Positions 61,458 to 64,000 of a stretch of DNA of 64,000 nucleotides are shown piece by piece (the first letter of the stretch is position 1; each line of letters begins with the position of its first letter). A program made the translations under genes and the position numbers. The notes under the pieces are model-generated. The model searched no databases. It saw nothing but the letters and a program-made list of their open reading frames with translations, and was not told the origin of the DNA. Source of the stretch: Devosia neptuniae (GTDB lineage: Bacteria > Pseudomonadota > Alphaproteobacteria > Rhizobiales > Devosiaceae); assembly GCF_025452235.1 (NCBI RefSeq), contig NZ_CP104965.1:2848501-2912500 (forward strand), written 5' to 3'.

Positions 61458-61691
61458 CTATTCGGGGGCGCTGGTCTGGAGGGCTAAGGCGTGTAGCGCG
61501 CCGCCCATATCGCCCTGCAGGGCGGCATAGACCAGCTGGTGCTGCTGCACGCGGGATTTGCCCTTGAAGGCAGCGGAAATAACCGTGGCGGCGTAGTGGT
61601 CGCCGTCGCCGGCCAAGTCGCGAATCTCGATGTCGGCGTCGGGCAACGCGGCCTTGATGCGGCGCTCGATCTCGTTGGCGTCCATGGGCAT
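61458..61691 (-). CDS. bolA: BolA family protein
   Basis: The 77-residue protein has the BolA fold: NEIERRIKAALPDADIEIRD, HYAATVISAAFKGKSRVQQH and QLVYAALQGDMGGALHALAL. The His and Cys-loop regions bind a shared [2Fe-2S] cluster with monothiol glutaredoxins. AAGGAG precedes the ATG at 61691. It is in the purL-bolA-grxD neighbourhood typical of the order, here with two additional genes between bolA and grxD. Confidence 0.92.
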   Translation of the reverse strand: MPMDANEIERRIKAALPDADIEIRDLAGDGDHYAATVISAAFKGKSRVQQHQLVYAALQGDMGGALHALALQTSAPE

Positions 61692-61784
61692 TGCTCAACT
61701 CCTTGGTCAGTCCGGCGACAGCGCCGACTCCACCAAGATATGGCACGGGGCAGGGCGCTTCAATACGAGCGCTGCGCCAAGCTG

Positions 61785-62390
61785 CTATTGCGTGGGGGCA
61801 ATCGGAGCGGTTTCAACGGATTTGGCTTCCGCGCCGACGCAGCATTCGGCATCCGAGCGGGTCGAGAAATTGGCGATGATGAAATCGACAATCGGCCGAG
61901 CCTGGGCGGCGATCTCGGTGGCAAAGAGGCAATCGAGGGTATAGCCGCGCCCGGTATCGACCGCTTCGGTGTGCACGATGGTCAGCGGGATGCCCATGGG
62001 CGAGTCGGTGCTCTGGCCGTCGTAGAGCAGCGCCGGGCCGCTCTGGTAGGGCGTGGTGGTCTTGGTGCCCAGGGTGAAGCCGGGGAAGGTCTTGGCCCAG
62101 CTGGAAGCGACTTCGTTGTCATTGAGGCTGGAGAGCGCGCTTTGGGCGGTCCAGTCGGTATCCTGCACCGGCACAATGGTGAGGTCGCATTGCAGCGGCA
62201 CGCTGGGATGGGTCAGGTTCAGTGGCTCGGTGGCGCCGCCCGAGGGCACCATGACGTCCGGGTAGATCACCGTGTAGGGCTGATCCTGCAGAATCGAGCG
62301 CGTGACGTTGACGCTCTGCGCATAGGCGGCGGCCGGCAGCAGGCCCATGGTCAATGCCGCTAGACCACTGATCGCCGGTCGAAAATTCAT
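61785..62390 (-). CDS. Exported protein of unknown function
   Basis: The 201-residue protein has a signal peptide (ALTMGLLPAAAYAQS) and a soluble domain starting VNVTRSILQDQPYTVIYPDV. Four cysteines (QCDL, LDCLF, ECC) suggest disulfides in the periplasm. GGAG lies seven bases before the ATG at 62390, while a longer frame to 62489 overlaps an intergenic repeat. No family recognised. It sits between purL and bolA, same strand. Confidence 0.6.
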   Translation of the reverse strand: MNFRPAISGLAALTMGLLPAAAYAQSVNVTRSILQDQPYTVIYPDVMVPSGGATEPLNLTHPSVPLQCDLTIVPVQDTDWTAQSALSSLNDNEVASSWAKTFPGFTLGTKTTTPYQSGPALLYDGQSTDSPMGIPLTIVHTEAVDTGRGYTLDCLFATEIAAQARPIVDFIIANFSTRSDAECCVGAEAKSVETAPIAPTQ

Positions 62391-62420
62391 GGTCGTCTCC
62401 GAAATGATAACGCCGCCGCA

Positions 62421-62527
62421 ACAGCACTCCAGCGGAGTGCTGTCACTTCTTTGTTTTGGGGCGTTTTCGAACCGGAAAGCGGTAGCCACTTTTCCTGAAA
62501 ACGCCCCGGAGTGTCAAAGCACTCCAA
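62421..62527. repeat. Mosaic palindromic element between purL and the exported protein
   Basis: AGCACTCC-AGC-GGAGTGCT (62423-62441) is followed by a larger stem, GGGGCGTTTTC (62458-62468) pairing with GAAAACGCCCC (62497-62507). The loop (GAACCGGAAAGCGGTAGCCA onward) is palindromic around the GGAAAG / CTTTTCC words. Similar GCGTTTTC...GAAAACGC elements are, as I recall, widespread between genes in Hyphomicrobiales. Confidence 0.6.
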
Positions 62528-62566
62528 AGAGCGGCGATCATAAGGCAGGCAGATTAATTGATAGCC

Positions 62567-64000
62567 TTACCCGTTCATGTAGTCGGGGAACCAGCCTTCA
62601 TGCGCTGCGGCCAAGTCGCGGACGGGCAGGGGGCGGGCGGCGCCGAGAACCAGATCGGTGCCGCCGGTCGTGCCGATCCAGGGGGCGTGGATGCCCAGGG
62701 ATTTGGCCTCGGCCCAGAGGGTAGCGATCTCGTCGCCCTGCGGGTCGAGATTGACGGTCAGCAGGTAACGACCCTGGTCTTCGCCGAAATATTGCAGAAT
62801 CGGGCTCTGGTCGGTGAGATCGACAATGGTGGCGCCAATGCCCGAGGCAATAGCCATTTCGGCCAGACCCACGGCAAGGCCGCCATCGGACAGGTCATGG
62901 CAGGCGGTGGCGGTGGCGGAGCGGATCAGCTTCCGGACGAAGTCGCCCGTACGCTTTTCATGGGCGAGATCAACTGAGGGGGCCGTGCCGTCGCGGCGGC
63001 CGAACAGGTCGCGCAGATAGATGGATTGCCCCAGATGTGTGCCACGCGCAGCGGGCGAGCCGACCAGCAGGATGACCTGATTTTCGGCGGCAAAGCCGAT
63101 GCGGGCCATCTTGTTCCAGTCGGGCAGCAGGCCGACGCCGCCAATGGTGGGGGTCGGCAGGATGCCGCGGCCATTGGTTTCGTTGTAAAGGCTGACATTG
63201 CCCGAAACGATGGGGAATTCGAGCACACGGCAGGCTTCGCCAATGCCTTTCACGGCGCCCACGAGCTGGCCCATGATTTCAGGACGTTCGGGATTGCCGA
63301 AATTGAGGTTGTCGGTGGCGGCAAGGGGATCGGCGCCGGTGGCGGTGAGGTTGCGCCAGGCTTCGGCCACGGCCTGCTTGCCGCCTTCATAGGGGTCGGC
63401 TTCGCAATAGCGCGGGGTGACGTCAGAGGTGAAGGCCAGCGCCTTGGTGTCGTGGCCTTCGACGCGAATGACGCCGGCATCGCCGCCGGGGCGCTGCAGG
63501 GAATTGCCCTGGATCAGGGTATCATATTGCTCATAGACCCAGCGGCGCGAGGCGATCTGGTGGCTGCCCATCAGCTTGAGCAGGGCATCGGCCACGTCCA
63601 TCTGCGGGATGTCGGTGGCGGCCAGCGCGGCCGGCTTTGGCGACTCGATCCAGGGGCGATCATATTCGGGGGCTTCGTCGCCCAAGTCCTTGATCGGCAG
63701 ATTGGCGACTTCATCGCCCTGCCAGAGCACGCGGAACCGCAGATCGTCGGTGGTCTTGCCGACGGTGGCGAAGTCGAGTTCCCATTTGACGAAAACGGCG
63801 CGGGCTTCGGCTTCCTTTTCGGGATGCAGCACCATGAGCATGCGCTCCTGGCTTTCGCTGAGCATCATTTCATAGGCCGTCATATGGGTTTCGCGTACCG
63901 GCACCTTGTCGAGGTCCAGCTCGATGCCGAGGTCGCCCTTGGCGCCCATTTCGACGGCCGAACAGGTCAGGCCCGCCGCGCCCATGTCCTGAATCGCGAT
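62567..64000 (-). CDS. purL: Phosphoribosylformylglycinamidine synthase subunit PurL, C-terminal part
   Basis: 477 codons are inside the window; the gene continues past the right edge toward its start. The fragment begins [20 protein letters not shown], and includes [39 protein letters not shown] and [20 protein letters not shown], all typical of the small-type PurL of the purine pathway. PurL works with PurQ and PurS to convert FGAR to FGAM. It precedes the exported protein, bolA and grxD on the same strand. Confidence 0.96.
   Translation of the reverse strand: MAIQDMGAAGLTCSAVEMGAKGDLGIELDLDKVPVRETHMTAYEMMLSESQERMLMVLHPEKEAEARAVFVKWELDFATVGKTTDDLRFRVLWQGDEVANLPIKDLGDEAPEYDRPWIESPKPAALAATDIPQMDVADALLKLMGSHQIASRRWVYEQYDTLIQGNSLQRPGGDAGVIRVEGHDTKALAFTSDVTPRYCEADPYEGGKQAVAEAWRNLTATGADPLAATDNLNFGNPERPEIMGQLVGAVKGIGEACRVLEFPIVSGNVSLYNETNGRGILPTPTIGGVGLLPDWNKMARIGFAAENQVILLVGSPAARGTHLGQSIYLRDLFGRRDGTAPSVDLAHEKRTGDFVRKLIRSATATACHDLSDGGLAVGLAEMAIASGIGATIVDLTDQSPILQYFGEDQGRYLLTVNLDPQGDEIATLWAEAKSLGIHAPWIGTTGGTDLVLGAARPLPVRDLAAAHEGWFPDYMNG

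Overview
The window is GC-rich, densely coded DNA of an alphaproteobacterium, most likely a Hyphomicrobiales member close to Devosia. This is inferred from gene content: cckA beside a large flagellar cluster, an alphaproteobacterial DksA lacking most zinc cysteines, a CsgH-type curli chaperone, a MotE-like protein, a BacA/SbmA transporter and a purL-bolA-grxD neighbourhood. No rRNA, tRNA, CRISPR array, insertion sequence or prophage was seen.

Region by region. 1-7 kb: the first 24 codons of a TetA-like efflux pump, an FMN-binding PPOX protein behind a perfect 16-bp palindrome, a divergent LysR/aldo-keto reductase pair, a GFA-family protein, a DUF1127 protein and a second LysR regulator. A decaying stretch follows: an MFS gene with one frameshift and the remnant of a metallophosphoesterase. 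7-11 kb: dksA, a three-gene curli-type amyloid locus (two curlins around csgH) and an ABC-F ATPase. 11-28 kb: an M32 carboxypeptidase, then a flagellar cluster in four main units: flgF-flgG-flgA-flgH (-), fliL-fliM-DUF6468-motE (+) followed by a 1115-residue periplasmic TPR protein, fliO-fliP (-), and flgB-flgC-fliE-fliQ-fliR-flhB (+). 28-31 kb: cckA, the hybrid kinase at the head of the CtrA phosphorelay, translationally coupled to a DUF2237 gene. CtrA-type sites (two-half-site TTAA/GTAA-N7-TTAA) lie before flgB/fliO, before fliL and before the TPR gene, and a sigma54-like promoter lies before flgF.

31-45 kb: an ArsR/SRPBCC module, a sugar-acid pair (aldose dehydrogenase-like reductase and an AraD1-type enzyme), ribB, recA, alaS, two tandem EamA transporters, a GIN-domain surface protein, a FadL-like porin and icd. 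45-57 kb: marR, a fabF paralogue, GFA, two related GNAT acetyltransferases, a TrmJ-like methyltransferase, an MFS exporter, rpsD, sbmA/bacA, ttcA, an inositol-monophosphatase-family gene, a second ArsR/SRPBCC module and clpP. 57-64 kb: two MFS exporters, a Dabb protein, and a minus-strand set of purL (cut by the window end), an exported protein, bolA, a DUF6665-like gene, a HAD hydrolase and the monothiol glutaredoxin grxD.

Several gene gaps carry palindromic repeats, the most striking being a perfect 43-bp inverted repeat after rpsD. The signals judged most worth checking are the shared upstream motif of the two curlin genes, the paired cysteines in both curlins and CsgH, the CtrA-type sites over the flagellar genes, and the uncharacterised TPR protein next to MotE.
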